Shown here: piece by piece, positions 1 through 10,391 of the stretch
How positions within the stretch are numbered: the first letter of the stretch is position 1
Layout of the letters: every line of letters starts with the position of its first letter
Assembly: GCA_022925895.1 (NCBI GenBank)
Contig: JAKSYS010000649.1
Coordinates: 1 to 35,421, forward strand
Reading direction: 5' to 3'
From: Fragilaria crotonensis
Taxonomy: Eukaryota > Bacillariophyta > Fragilariophyceae > Fragilariales > Fragilariaceae
Length of the DNA: 35,421 nucleotides
Made by a program: the position numbers and the translations under genes
The notes under the pieces: generated by a model
Databases searched by the model: none
Told to the model about the DNA's origin: nothing
Seen by the model: only the letters and a program-made list of their open reading frames with translations

Positions 1-1
1 G

Positions 2-1751
2 GAAGACACGGACACTGCCCTGGCTTCGGAAGCAACTGGTGGTGGCGATGATGATGATGGATCTGCGACGGCACAGAACAGTGCGGATCGACCAGCAAAG
101 AAGCAGAGAGGTTTGGAGGGTGATGTGCCCGAACCTGACGCGAAAAATCTTCCGAGCACGAGTCGACACAGGAACAAGGCAACGCCCCAAAGTGTAGCAC
201 GCCCGCGCGAAGTCGTTGATGAATATTATGAGACCGCGGAAGGAGACGACAGTGACGAAAAAGTAGATGACGACGATTACGTAGATGTGGAAGACTCTGA
301 AGTTGACGATGAAGTCAATCACAATCAATATGACGGCGAGGACAACGAGGACGGCGGTGACAAGGACGAGGGATATGAATCACCCTCGGACTCGCTCTTC
401 GGGAGCTCATGGGCCCAGCAATACTCGTCCTTCTCACGTCACTTAATCGGCAGACGGGCGAAGATCATTTCAGGTCCGGAGGCAGGATCTGTGGGTACAG
501 TGATAGCTGTGGGTAGCCGAGGTTGGTGGACTCTAGACAACCAAGAGCGTGCGGTGCGTTCTCGTCAATGCATATTGGTTGATGAGGCTGAAGAAGAAGT
601 CGAGGTCAATGATGTTGATAGAGCGACCGGGATTCATTCAATGGAACAGAATCCCATGGTAGCACCTCCACCGTCCTTGGAATTGAAGATGCTGGGGAAA
701 TTCAGGCACCTCTGCGCATGAGCGACCTGTTGGATAACGCGGCTGAACCGCCTTCAAAAGAAAAGATCTACTGTAATCATGGAGATTTACTTGAGGCAAA
801 GCCAAAGCCGTGGGCGTTGCATAGTAGTTCTGGAAGGCCCTGGCATACCTTCCGCATTGGAACATTTGGATCCTGACGCTCAACTGCAGATTTTGATCGG
901 AAACTTGGCATCATCCTAAATGATCGTGTAAGTGTTCAAGCTCTACCAGCTCTTTTACGAGAGCATGCCGAGTATGAGCCCATAGTGCCCCCCAAGGAGC
1001 AAACCGACACACCGTACGTCCGACAGGGACGAAGTGATGCCAATTTATTGATCTGCGCTGAGGTTCGGCCGCAAACCAAAAGTTTGGAGGGGAAGAAAGT
1101 TGTGATCACCTCAGGGTTGTACCAAGGAAGGCGAGGACGCATTCAAACAAGTATACCTGGTGGTTGGTACTTAGTGGAAGGCATTCTGACTGATGTTCCC
1201 CTCGTTGTGTCACCTGATTGCGTGGAGGAGATTCAAAAGGCGACAACGACGTCGAACACAGTAGCGAATGGGAAACGTTTACAACGAAGTGGGAATTTTG
1301 ATACGAATGCAGCTGGGGCTAGTGAAGCGCACATGCAAGATTTGTGCTCGACTCTCAACGAAGCCATCGAAGCGACGATCCAGTAAGTCTCGAAGGGTTT
1401 CTTTGTATGCAAACTCAAATCGGCGGTTGTCTCACCTTTCACTTCTCATTCCATTGCCTTGGCAGAGATGAATCTGATGTCTTGAGAACGCAAGTGGATG
1501 TGCTACGGAAGGATAAAAGGAACCTCGAACAAGAAATGGAGGAGATCGTTGGCGATGAGACCGTGAAAAGAAGGATGGCAAAACGACTGGATTACGTTAC
1601 GAGCTGTTTGAACAAGGCGGAGGAGAATTATGCAGCGCAAGAGTTGTCTGCCAGGACGACTAAAGCCGTATCGGAAGGAGTCATCAATGGCGCTCCCGCC
1701 GGACAAGGTGCCAACGGGGTCGTGAGACGCGACGTTCTGGACGAAACATAG
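2..1751 (+). CDS. Acidic KOW-motif protein, 5'-partial
   Basis: The reading frame is open from base 2, so the start lies outside the window. The first ~150 residues are low-complexity and very rich in Asp and Glu. Two KOW-like modules follow, one with GRRAKIISGPEAGSVGTV near 450-590 and one with GKKVVITSGLYQGRRGRI near 1090-1230. The tail (1466-1751) is charged and predicted to be coiled coil. The last intron is clear: GTAAGT at 1383 to CAG at 1465, 83 nt. The frame changes near 675, where a one-base loss (CCC read as CC) is the simplest reading; a 47-nt intron 659-705 also fits. An in-frame TGA at 874-876 is removed if 824-889 (GTAG...CTGCAG, 66 nt) is an intron. KOW modules usually bind RNA or proteins, in transcription factors (Spt5) or ribosomal proteins; acidity favours a nuclear role. 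This is inference, and I recognise no specific orthologue. Confidence 0.6.
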
Positions 1752-1871
1752 ATACACGAGCCACCTATTTAACATGAACGCATTTCCGACTTTGGTTCGT
1801 CCATCACCCATTTGAAACCAGAGGCGTCTGACTGTTGGTTGTTTTCTCTGGTTTATTTTCTTACTATGTGC

Positions 1872-2875
1872 TTACAGACGCCCTCCAGATCCAGCAAGGC
1901 CAGTCTCCTTTGGCGGCTCAACTGGCTTGCCGACATCACCGACGGGGGTCTCATCAGCGTTGTGCCACTCCATGAGAGCAGTGACATCGAACTTAGGCTT
2001 CTTGAGAACCTTGACCTTGCGGATGAAGCAGTCCTTGACAGGGAAGATACCGGATGCTTCTCTTGCGATTTGTTCTCCAATAGGGGCAGAAATGAGCTCC
2101 TTGACAAGAGACTTGAGGTCTCCCTTGGATCCCAATTCGCTCATTCTCGCCACCATCTTTGCGCGGATGGCACGTCCTTGTGCGGACTTGGCATAGCAGG
2201 TGCTCTTGATTTGATTCTCCTGCGTTTTTGTAAAGCAATGCAAAGATGCGCACAACACAACCGTCAAAGTGGTACGACAGTCAACATTTCCCTCAATAAT
2301 CGATTGCTTCTTACGGATCAAACTGCAAAGCTTATCGCGGGTCATGTCCATACCGTGGAAGTTAAGGAGGCAATTGTATCCTTGAACATCCTCAATGCAG
2401 AGCTTAATTTTGCGGTAAGCAAGGGCCTCATTCTTGTTCAAATCAGCAAGAGACATCTCAAACACACGTCCCTTCAAGTAGTCAGAGGCGATCTTGGTAC
2501 CCTGTGTCTTGGTGATGAGGGTCTTGCCAGCCTCCTTGACGGCGAAGATGGAAGGGGCAATAAGGTTGTACCATTCCTTCTTCAGGAAGGGGTCAATCGC
2601 CTTCTTACGGCTACCCTTCTTACTCTTTGTCAATCGCTTGTTCTTACCCTGTTGGCGAGAGAGACGTGAAGAGTTAGTGAAATTTGTCGTATGGGCAACA
2701 TCGTAAATCCAACACATCAAAGTCGTCGGTCTCCCCGCAAACCATTACATCCTCGTCTTCATTCCCCGATTCCACAGCAGAGATTCAACACAACGCTATT
2801 CGTGTCATTGACAGGGTTGATGGGTGCAAACAAGCGGCCGCTGTGCTCTTGACGCTAGATACTCACGATAGCCAT
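1872..2875 (-). CDS. RPS3A: 40S ribosomal protein eS1 (S3a)
   Basis: A component of the small cytosolic ribosomal subunit. Exon 1 is only nine bases (2867-2875, ATGGCTATC), then GTGAGT. A 218-nt intron ends at CAG (2649-2651), and exon 2 runs from 2648 to 1872. The product starts MAIGKNKRLTKSKKGSRKK, the family start, and totals 261 residues, the usual length. Conserved blocks WYNLIAPSIF, GRVFEMSLADL, FHGMDMTRDKL and VRKVKVLKKPKFD-like are present. An odd patch covers about 2236-2268: the frame reads LTVVLCASLHC where the family has a DGYLLR-type block, and a matching DGCVVRIFAL is encoded there in a neighbouring frame. Two compensating small indels explain it. A tiny first exon holding the start codon is common for ribosomal protein genes. 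It is convergent with the KOW gene, 120 bp away. Confidence 0.93.
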
Positions 2876-3325
2876 GGTGAAAACTGAATTTCGTCGCGAT
2901 GAGCAGCAGTGATTGAGCGTCACGCAATTTGCGGTAGGGAAGATACCAGCCAGTACCAGGCTACAGAAAATTCACGTGAGCGGTAAGAAGTAAAAGTCAA
3001 GAGTGCTTGGGATGAGGATATAGGATTGTTAGTTTGGAGTCTGAATCTGAAGTCTGTATGCAGACGGGTGGAGACAGACGGAAAGTTTAAAAAATACTCA
3101 GAGCACCTCTCGGAGTAGATTCCGAGTGACGATATACGATATGCGAGTGACGAGTGACCAGTATTTCTTTGAATTCGTGGTATGCATACAAGAAGTACTC
3201 CTGCGGCATTTGGACATTTGGACTACTTGTCCCAGTACATGTAGTACATACAACTACCGGTAGTACAACCACGTACCAGGTACGTGTACGTTATTTTAAA
3301 GCGTATTTACATGGAAGGACTATAT
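2876..3325. other. Intergenic, upstream of RPS3A
   Basis: No coding sequence is visible. It holds the promoter side of RPS3A and, at about 3225-3295, a tract rich in GTAC and CTACCGGTAG palindromes of the kind found in other intergenic regions of this window. It ends at the CATAG target duplication of the LTR element. Confidence 0.6.
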
Positions 3326-3330
3326 CATAG
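3326..3330. repeat. Target-site duplication, left copy (CATAG)
   Basis: CATAG directly precedes the TG of the left LTR and is repeated directly after the CA of the right LTR at 10203-10207. Confidence 0.9.
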
Positions 3331-4226
3331 TGATATGGTTCGGGTTAACGGAACCTGTCGACGCGCAGGTCGGCGTAAGGTTCGGGTTAAGAACCAGGAC
3401 GTAACCGTTACGGGGTACGCCCCCAGTAGGTAAGTGTCTAGTACGACACTGACTACTGCTTAGTGTGTCTATAAACGGTACAGCAATACAATGCTGTCTA
3501 CCGCTACAGACAACGATACGTATACTATCTGTCGGTCTATCGCTACATAAATGTGCGAGGGACTGACTAGTAATAATATCGCTTTGGTCATAGTGGGCAC
3601 TGTCTAATAGTTTATCGTTATGTACGGTAACGATAGACTCAGACGTGCACGGACTATGGCCGGGCAGAGGAAGTGATGTGCAAAAGTACTGCTGTACTGA
3701 TTGCCGTGTTGTGTGCTGTCGTAATAGTGAGTACCGTCGTACTGACTACTGATATATGTACAGTATGGTGAGGTTGACAATTTGACGACCGGCGGTAAAA
3801 ATTCGTCATGGTCAATTTCATTCATGATGTGCAAATATTCACAGTATGTGCAGAAAAGGTAAGTGGCACTAAAAATGAATTATTTCGACAATTGTGAGAA
3901 GAGTGAGGAGGTGCAAGGGATGAGAGGTCTGAGAGAAGGGAGTGTTCCTTTGGAACAATGAGGAACACTCCTCGTTTCTCGGAGACGTCGTTTCGTGTCG
4001 CGGCGTGGTCGTCCGTATACGAGGCGTTGAGTCTCGTTTGAAAATGAGTGTTCAATCTCATGGGATGAGATGAACATGAATTTGAATCGACGAGAGTTTT
4101 GATTCCAGTCGTGCAGTGTCGCACTGGTTACTGGAGCACGGATGTAACGTTTTACTGTGCACACGGGCGACAGTTAGGGATCGGGATAGATGTAAAAATA
4201 TGTAGGGCGATACTGGAAGTCTGTCA
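3331..4226 (-). repeat. 3' LTR, uninterrupted (896 bp)
   Basis: It matches 8397-10202 apart from the 902-bp insertion in that copy. It starts TG and ends CA on the plus strand. Small inverted repeats GGTTC...GAACC occur twice near its outer edge (3337-3355 and 3379-3395). In element orientation this is the 3' LTR. Several short open frames inside it appear in both LTR copies and look non-coding. Confidence 0.9.
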
Positions 4227-4234
4227 CCCCTCTT
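4227..4234 (-). other. Polypurine tract
   Basis: The minus strand reads AAGAGGGG immediately before the TGACAG start of the 3' LTR. This is the expected place and composition for the plus-strand DNA primer. Confidence 0.8.
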
Positions 4235-4448
4235 GAATCAAATCTCTGTTGATTTCTGATGTTGTAGCATTTGCTTTGGAAACATACAGAATCTTTTGAT
4301 CTGAAGATTGTTTTTTTGGTGAGACTTGCATTTTTTTGGGAATGTCTGTGAAGTGTGATTCACAAGGTTTTCAGTGTAGTTGATGTGTAGTGTGTCTTGT
4401 TGTTGGCCTGTATGGAGATATTGGAACTGATGGTTAGAAATCATTGAG

Positions 4449-7400
4449 TTATACTCTGTTGATTGCCATCTGCTCAGGGGTGTCAATATCAGGCCATGAA
4501 GTAACTGGTTTTGGGCAGTTGAAGTTGCCCTGGTCATTGCAGGAGGCAATGTATGCTTGATGGTGAAAAGCATGTGATTGAGATGGAATTGAATCAGTGA
4601 TGTAATAAGCACGTTGGTTGTGGGGTGCGGTTTCATCATTGTTTGGATTTGTGTTTGGGAGTCCTCCGTGGTTGCTGTTTTGTGATCTGTTGACGGTTAT
4701 GCATCGATTAGCATAGTGGCCAAGTTGTCCACAATTGTAGCATGTAATATTTGCAGCATTGGGTGAGCTGAAGTTATCTGGAGGACGCCTTTGATTTGCA
4801 TTGTTTGAAGAATTTTGTCTGAAATGAGGTCTTGTGTTGCGATGTTGCTTTTGAAAAGGTTGAGGATGTTGCATTGCAATACTGCAATCATTGTCATCTG
4901 TCTGTCTTCTTGGATGTTCAGAGGCCAGATTGTTTGTTTGATTTTCAACTTCTTGATGTGGTGGCCTGTTATTGTATTTGGCTGCATTTGGGTGCATCAT
5001 TGAAGAGCTGGTGAAGGCTTGGTGTTGGTGTGGTGGAAGATCATCATAAGTTGTGCCTTGATGTTGAAAAGGCAGACTTGATGAAGGTTGGTGTGCAGAA
5101 TTTGCATGTTGGTTGTAATTGTGCTGGTTTTGGGAAGGGAGAGTAAGTCCACAGGAATCATCAATATTCAATAAGTGGCTCTCAAGTTCCGCAAAGTTGG
5201 TAGTTCTTTGTCATGTAATTCTGCTCGACGGATGTCGGCATCAAAGCGTTGGTAGGAAGCAGCATAAAGTGGTGATTGCTGCCGCCATGAATGGCTCGTT
5301 TGATTATATCAGCATCGGTGTTTGTGATTCCGGCGTGATAACAGTCGCGCGATAATGTCCGAATGCGATTCAAGTAGGATGTTGCAACTTCTTGATGTCC
5401 TTGCTTGATGGAGTAGAAGGATTCGCGTGTCGTTCAATGTGATCTTGGGTGAGCGGTGCACAGTGACGTCTTAGAGTCAGAATGGCTGTTCTGGCATCTG
5501 GGAACAGTCAATAATGTGTGTCTGGCAGGGCTCACAGATGTTGGTGAAAATCAGATTGAAGATTGCAATACCAACACATGGATGAGAGTAATTGATTTGT
5601 CTCGGCCAAAGGTCAAAGACTTGGCGTGTCCATGGTGATATGCTGCATATGATTCGGAGGTTATCCATGAAGGCATTGAATTGTCGTCTTCGTGAGAGAA
5701 GGTCAGTTGGGAAGCTAAGTTTCTGAAGGTTTGCAATCTTGGCATATTTCAGGAGCGTCCTTGTGAGGTCTTCAATCGGTGGATATGTGAAGTCGGTTCT
5801 GGTTGATGATGTCAGGGCATCTGGGGAGGTTAAGGGAATTTGAGGCAGTTCATCATCATTGTTTTCATGCTCATTGTCATCAAAAAATGTTTCACAATTA
5901 GTTGGCGTGTTTGCAAACATTGGGTGGTGCACTTCTTGGTGAGCATTTGCTCCTTCTGGAGGTGCATTTTCTGTTGACGGGCGTTTGTTGTTGATGTCTG
6001 CGTTTTCGGTTTTTTTGGAAAAGTAATGATCTGGGAGTTTGAACAGCAAGGGCATTGTGTTTGCAAAGGCTTTGTTGTTTCTCAATTCATATCTTATCAC
6101 ATTGCAATAATCCTCTGTTGCTACATTCACATCATTGTGTCTGTGGCCAGGAGGAGTAAGTGAGTTGCAAGTAATAGATTTTTCTTTGTTTTCATTGTTT
6201 GAACACACAGAACTAGACTCACCAGGAATGACATGAAGGAGTGTCTCTGGTGTCTTGTTTGTGTATGGGTATTCTGGGGATTGTGTGACATTGTCTTGAT
6301 CAAGTTGGTGATGCCTGCAGTCATAGATAGTAGGCAATCGGAGGCGCTGTCGGTGGTGGGATGCAACTTGTGAGTTCTCAGCAATTGACAGAAAACTGAA
6401 GGGATTGCAGCTTTCAAAAGCTACAGGCTTTCTGTTCAAAAATTGTGGAAGTGTGACTGAGAATCGGGTAGTTTTCTTGTGCTTGATGTCTGAGTCACGG
6501 TAGATCTTGGTGTCCGGCGGGTGGCGGAAGGCGGACGTTGTCTGTGGCTGTGCTGGAATCGTAGTCGTCAGCATGTCCGCAGATTCGTAGGTGGTGTCCG
6601 CGGGAGTCTTGTCTGTGTAGGGCGGCGTGGGAGGAATTCGACGTAGGAATTTCGATTTCTCGTCCGGGGAGTTTGATGAATATCTCTGTCATCGTTCGTT
6701 TCCATCGGATTCCGCATGACATGTTACTTAAGTCAAGGCCGTTATCGGAAATGTCGTCGTTGAAGTTGGGGTTAACGGCATTTTCAATTCCGGGATCGCG
6801 TTCGGACATCGGACCGATTCCGTCGTGCGGAAAGGGGCCATTGATGGCGTCACTGTGGATCGGGGTGTTCTCATCATTCTGAGTAGCAATTGAAGTGCTG
6901 ACAGTTTGATGGGAAGTTGTAAGCGGAGGGGTCACAGGCAAGATAAGGATGCTGTCATGCTGTATGACTGCTTTGTTATGGTGCCTTACAAATGGAATGA
7001 CCTTCTCAGGTAAAGTTGGGAAGAAATTCTGTGAAGTTCTTCCAATCTCATAGGAAGCTGCATCATTGTAGCACTTGTAGGTGGATTCAGCAGTTCTGGA
7101 GACTTGGAGAGGCACTCAGAGGAGAATTTGCAATTTTGGACTTGGAACTTGTCCATTATTGCCATTATTGTTTTTGCTTGTTCTCCGCCAATTCTTGGTG
7201 ATTGAAGGAAAGTAGACATGTTGTCGGAAGCTCTGGCTTTGCTTGATGTGATGCCGTCGTCAGAATCGCTCTTGCGAGCTTCGCGCTTGCACGGTATAGT
7301 AAAACGTACGTTCTTCGCTAATTCTTTGATGCAGTCCACTATTCGGACGATTTCTCCTCGAGTATTCGTCGGAATTTTGATTGAGGACATGCAATGGAGA

Positions 7401-8134
7401 GCCCTTTTCAAGGCGGTTTGGATGATACCCCTCTTGTCGTAGTGGAGGTCTTCGGCGTTCGTCGCCGGAATCTTGAAAGAGTCGCATTTCGCGACTTCAT
7501 TGTTGCTCTTGATCTTGAAAATTTGGACATTAAAATCGAATCTGACACGTTGGTTCTTGATAGGCCTTTCGTAGGAGGCAAGTATGGGGTCTTCTTGGCG
7601 CGGGATGATGGTGGAAGCGGAGGTATTGCGCGCATAAATGTCTTGAATGTCTTGGAATTTGGCGGCTGCGTTGTCGTTGATGGCGCCTGGTTTGATGGAA
7701 AGAGAATGGGAGCGACCCATATCGGTAGATCCTGCTTCGTAGGAGAGTTCGCAGGCGTAGTTAACTCTGTTGTTGGTGTCGGTGTCTTGGAGGCGTTCTT
7801 GATCGATGGTTTCAAGAAAACGCGAGATGACGGCGGACTCTTGCTCAGGAGTCAGGGCCGTTGCGGTGCGCTGAAAATGGCCTGGAGCTTGCTTGGGGCT
7901 CTTCTTGGGCCTGTAGGTGTTAGATTCAGCAATGGAAGAAGTGTTAGTAGTTGCAACATAGGAAAAGGAATGCTTCTTGAAAGGTAGGGCAGCATTTTTG
8001 AGTGCATCAAAAGGAGCTGCAAAATCGCCGTCGGCGGCGACATAGTTCACCATGTGTTTCGTTGGTTTGACACAATGGGTGGGTGGGCAGTTGGCCTCAG
8101 TTGGAGGCAAATGGGTTAGTGCTGGGTTGACCAT
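4449..8134 (-). CDS. Gag-like polyprotein of the LTR element, frame-broken
   Basis: A single coding chain seems to run from ATG at 8134 (context ACCATGG) to a stop at 4449, about 1,200 codons, in successive frames: 8134 to ~7080, ~7080 to ~6630, ~6630 to 5477, then fragments to 5171-4449. Each switch needs one base or so. The first ~850 residues are polar, rich in Asn, Thr, Pro and Ser, and unlike anything I recognise. From ~5750 to 5200 the text looks like a retroelement capsid region (RRRQFNAFMDNLR, then SYLNRIRTLSRDC). The C-terminus has an Asn/Gln/His-rich stretch and one zinc knuckle CYNCGQLGHYANRC (4701-4742), for binding element RNA. It is far longer than typical copia or gypsy Gag. 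No downstream pol exists: only 220 bp remain before the polypurine tract. The large N-terminal part could be a captured host sequence. Confidence 0.65.
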
Positions 8135-8349
8135 GGTGAGAGTTGCAAAGTTGAGGATGAAGGGTGAGTTGGGTTAGACAAGTTTTGCAAAAAAAAGTGA
8201 GCACAAGGAATGAGAATTTCAATTCTCTGGCAGTAGGAACATGTACTGCTGGTATAAAAGGTGAGCTGGAAGGGAAAAGAACAAAGGTTAGTGCAATTTA
8301 AATCGGTGCTAGGCACCAAATTTAAATTGAATAGGCTCGGAGTTTCGTC

Positions 8350-8397
8350 GCGAGCAACCAGGTGAGCTACCAGGATAGCAACCTGGCGAGCAACCAT
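8350..8397 (-). repeat. Primer-binding site in a 4 x 12-nt tandem array
   Basis: On the minus strand, right after the 5' LTR end (…CCATATCA), the sequence reads TGGTTGCTCGCC, AGGTTGCTATCC, TGGTAGCTCACC, TGGTTGCTCGCG: four contiguous 12-nt units. The first unit sits exactly where the tRNA primer should anneal, and starts TGG, complementary to a CCA tail. The outer units are almost identical and the inner two diverged. The priming tRNA cannot be named from sequence alone. Confidence 0.75.
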
Positions 8398-10202
8398 GAT
8401 ATGGTTCGGGTTAACGGAACCTGTCGACGCGCAGGTCGGCGTAAGGTTCGGGTTAAGAACCAGGACGTAACCGTTACGGGGTACGCCCCCAGTAGGTAAG
8501 TGTCTAGTACGACACTGACTACTGCTTAGTGTGTCTATAAACGGTACAGCAATACAATGCTGTCTACCGCTACAGACAACGATACGTATACTATCTGTCG
8601 GTCTATCGCTACATAAATGTGCGAGGGACTGACTAGTAATAATATCGCTTTGGTCATAGTGGGCACTGTCTAATAGTTTATCGTTATGTACGGTAACGAT
8701 AGACTCAGACGTGCACGGACTATGGCCGGGCAGAGGAAGTGATGTGCAAAAAGTACTGCTGTACTGATTGCCGTGTTGTGTGCTGTCGTAATAGTGAGTA
8801 CCGTCGTACTGACTACTGAAATATGTACAGTATGGTGAGGTTGACAATTTGACGACCGGCGGTAAAAATTCGTCATGGTCAATTTCATTCATGATTAGAG
8901 AGTTCCTGTTTTTAGTGTTCACAGTAAACATACACAATACCTCGGCTCAGAACCGGTTCTGAGCAGGTTCTGAGCCAGAGCAGAGTAAATTTGAAATGGA
9001 ACTTACAATAAACTTTCTGATTTTTTGTGTCCTATCGTAGATTTGAATCTCAAATCTGCAGTCCAATTGCAGCTACAAAGATTCCGTTACACGTGTTGAT
9101 AAACAACAGATATTTGTTACACGTGGAATAATAAATGCCTTCACCTACGTAGAGTCCGGTAGTTCATGATGTCATACTCGACAACCTTCGACAAGAGCAT
9201 TCGAATCAGTCGAATCTTTCGTTTTTTATCAGATCGGCGCGCACAAGATTGTGAGAAAATGAATTCTTCCGCGCACTCGTTCGACATCGACGATGACGAT
9301 TGCTTTTGCGATGTTGTGCAGGTGGAACCACCTCGCAACACTGCAATAGCATCGATCAACATTCCTACTGCAAACACAACGGTAGAAATGAGAGTCGCGT
9401 CCGACGAGTATTCAACTCTAAAACCATACGTTTGTATGATTGTCTATTCGTAGTAAGGTGAACTTAAAATTGCGTAAAGCTGGTCGGGAATCCGACTGTA
9501 GAGTCTCTACAGTAATCGACTACGGTACTACTACTCGTGAAACGCATTCGTTGTAGTAAACTGCAAATCCTGTATCAGTAAACGTAGCAGTAGGACAGTA
9601 GAGGGTGTCACTAGAAAATGACCCGGAATCTTGGTGCGCTACGCGAATTTTCTTGGAGGAATGTAAATAGCGACACTTGACGGTAAAAGTGCGGGAACAG
9701 GAAGTCTTTTTACAGTGTAAATCACAGTACTAAAAACTCAGTATATCTTCTTAAGGTTACGGGTTCCGTACTGTAAACAATAAAAACAGGAAGTCCCTAT
9801 TGTGCAGATATTCACAGTATGTGCAGAAAAGGTAAGTGGCACTAAAAATGAATTATTTCGACAATTGTGAGAAGAGTGATGAGGTGCAAGGGATGAGAGG
9901 TCTGAGAGAAGGGAGTGTTCCTTTGGAACAATGAGGAACACTCCTCGTTTCGCGGAGACGTCATTTCGTGTCGCGGCGTGGTCGTCCGTATACGAGGCGT
10001 TGAGTCTCGTTTGAAAACGAGTGTTCATGCTCATGGGATGAGATGAACATGAATTTGAATCGACGAGAGTTTTGATTCCAGTCGTGCAGTGTCGCACTGG
10101 TTACTGGAGCACGGATGTAACGTTTTACTGTGCACACGGGCGACACTTAGGGATCGGGATAGATGTAAAAAAAATATGTAGGGCGATACTGGAAGTCTGT
10201 CA
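8397..10202 (-). repeat. 5' LTR, split by a DNA element
   Basis: Left part 8397-8896 matches 3331-3828 and right part 9802-10202 matches 3829-4226. The 902-bp insertion (8897-9798) therefore came after the retroelement integrated. In element orientation this is the promoter-bearing LTR, so the insertion may separate promoter and transcription-start parts; that consequence is inferred. Confidence 0.88.
8897..9798. mobile_element. 902-bp TIR DNA element (non-autonomous)
   Basis: Imperfect terminal inverted repeats of about 30 bp (AGAGAGTTCCTGTTTTTAGT... at the left, AGGGACTTCCTGTTTTTATT... read inward from the right; about 26 of 30 match) bound a segment absent from the other LTR copy. ATT flanks both sides (8894-8896 and 9799-9801) and fits a 3-bp target duplication, although the intact LTR has AT there, one T fewer. 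Three-base duplications suggest the PIF/Harbinger superfamily, but the tips are not diagnostic. The longest frame (9166-9453 +, 95 codons, with an Asp cluster DIDDDD) has no transposase motif that I can see. Confidence 0.72.
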
Positions 10203-10207
10203 CATAG
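10203..10207. repeat. Target-site duplication, right copy (CATAG)
   Basis: CATAG follows the CA end of the right LTR and matches 3326-3330. Confidence 0.9.
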
Positions 10208-10391
10208 TACTCTAGAGCTAGTAGAGAGGCATACAAGGTACAGTACAAGGTACAAGTACTTGTACGGGGACAGGCGCATTGGAGATGTATGTCTGCATAT
10301 CCGGTTCAGATGCTGTTGGCAGGAGGAACAAGTCCTCGCCCATAGGTAGCGTGAGCCCTGCCTGGATCAAAGCAACGCCTCTTTCCCAACC

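Larger units (their letters stand above)
3326..10207 (-). mobile_element. Complete gag-only LTR retroelement (nested insertion)
   Basis: Both ends are defined. A 5-bp target duplication CATAG lies at 3326-3330 and 10203-10207. LTRs begin TGATATGG and end CTGTCA (3331-4226 and 8397-10202). A polypurine tract AAGAGGGG abuts the left LTR and a TGG-type primer-binding site abuts the right one, so the element reads on the minus strand. By eye the LTRs differ at about nine bases plus a few small indels over ~896 bp, about 1%, so the insertion is young. The 4.2-kb interior carries one long gag-like coding chain ending in a CCHC knuckle; I see no protease, integrase, reverse transcriptase or RNase H motif. 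This matches the non-autonomous gag-bearing (TR-GAG) type, which needs enzymes from another element. Whether the helper is copia or gypsy is not evident. Confidence 0.88.

Noticed and set aside
1812-2669. A 285-codon open frame on the plus strand
   Set aside because: It is exactly antisense to RPS3A exon 2, which has clear family similarity; its own translation is Leu-rich and featureless.
3880-4164. Short open frames also present at about 9961-10146
   Set aside because: They repeat only because both LTR copies contain them; composition and lack of motifs suggest non-coding LTR.
7394-7987. A 197-codon plus-strand frame inside the LTR element
   Set aside because: Antisense to the gag-like chain, whose strand is fixed by PBS, PPT and the zinc knuckle.
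8116-8937. A 273-codon minus-strand frame across LTR and leader
   Set aside because: It runs from the inserted DNA element through the LTR and the PBS repeats, so it is a chance open stretch.
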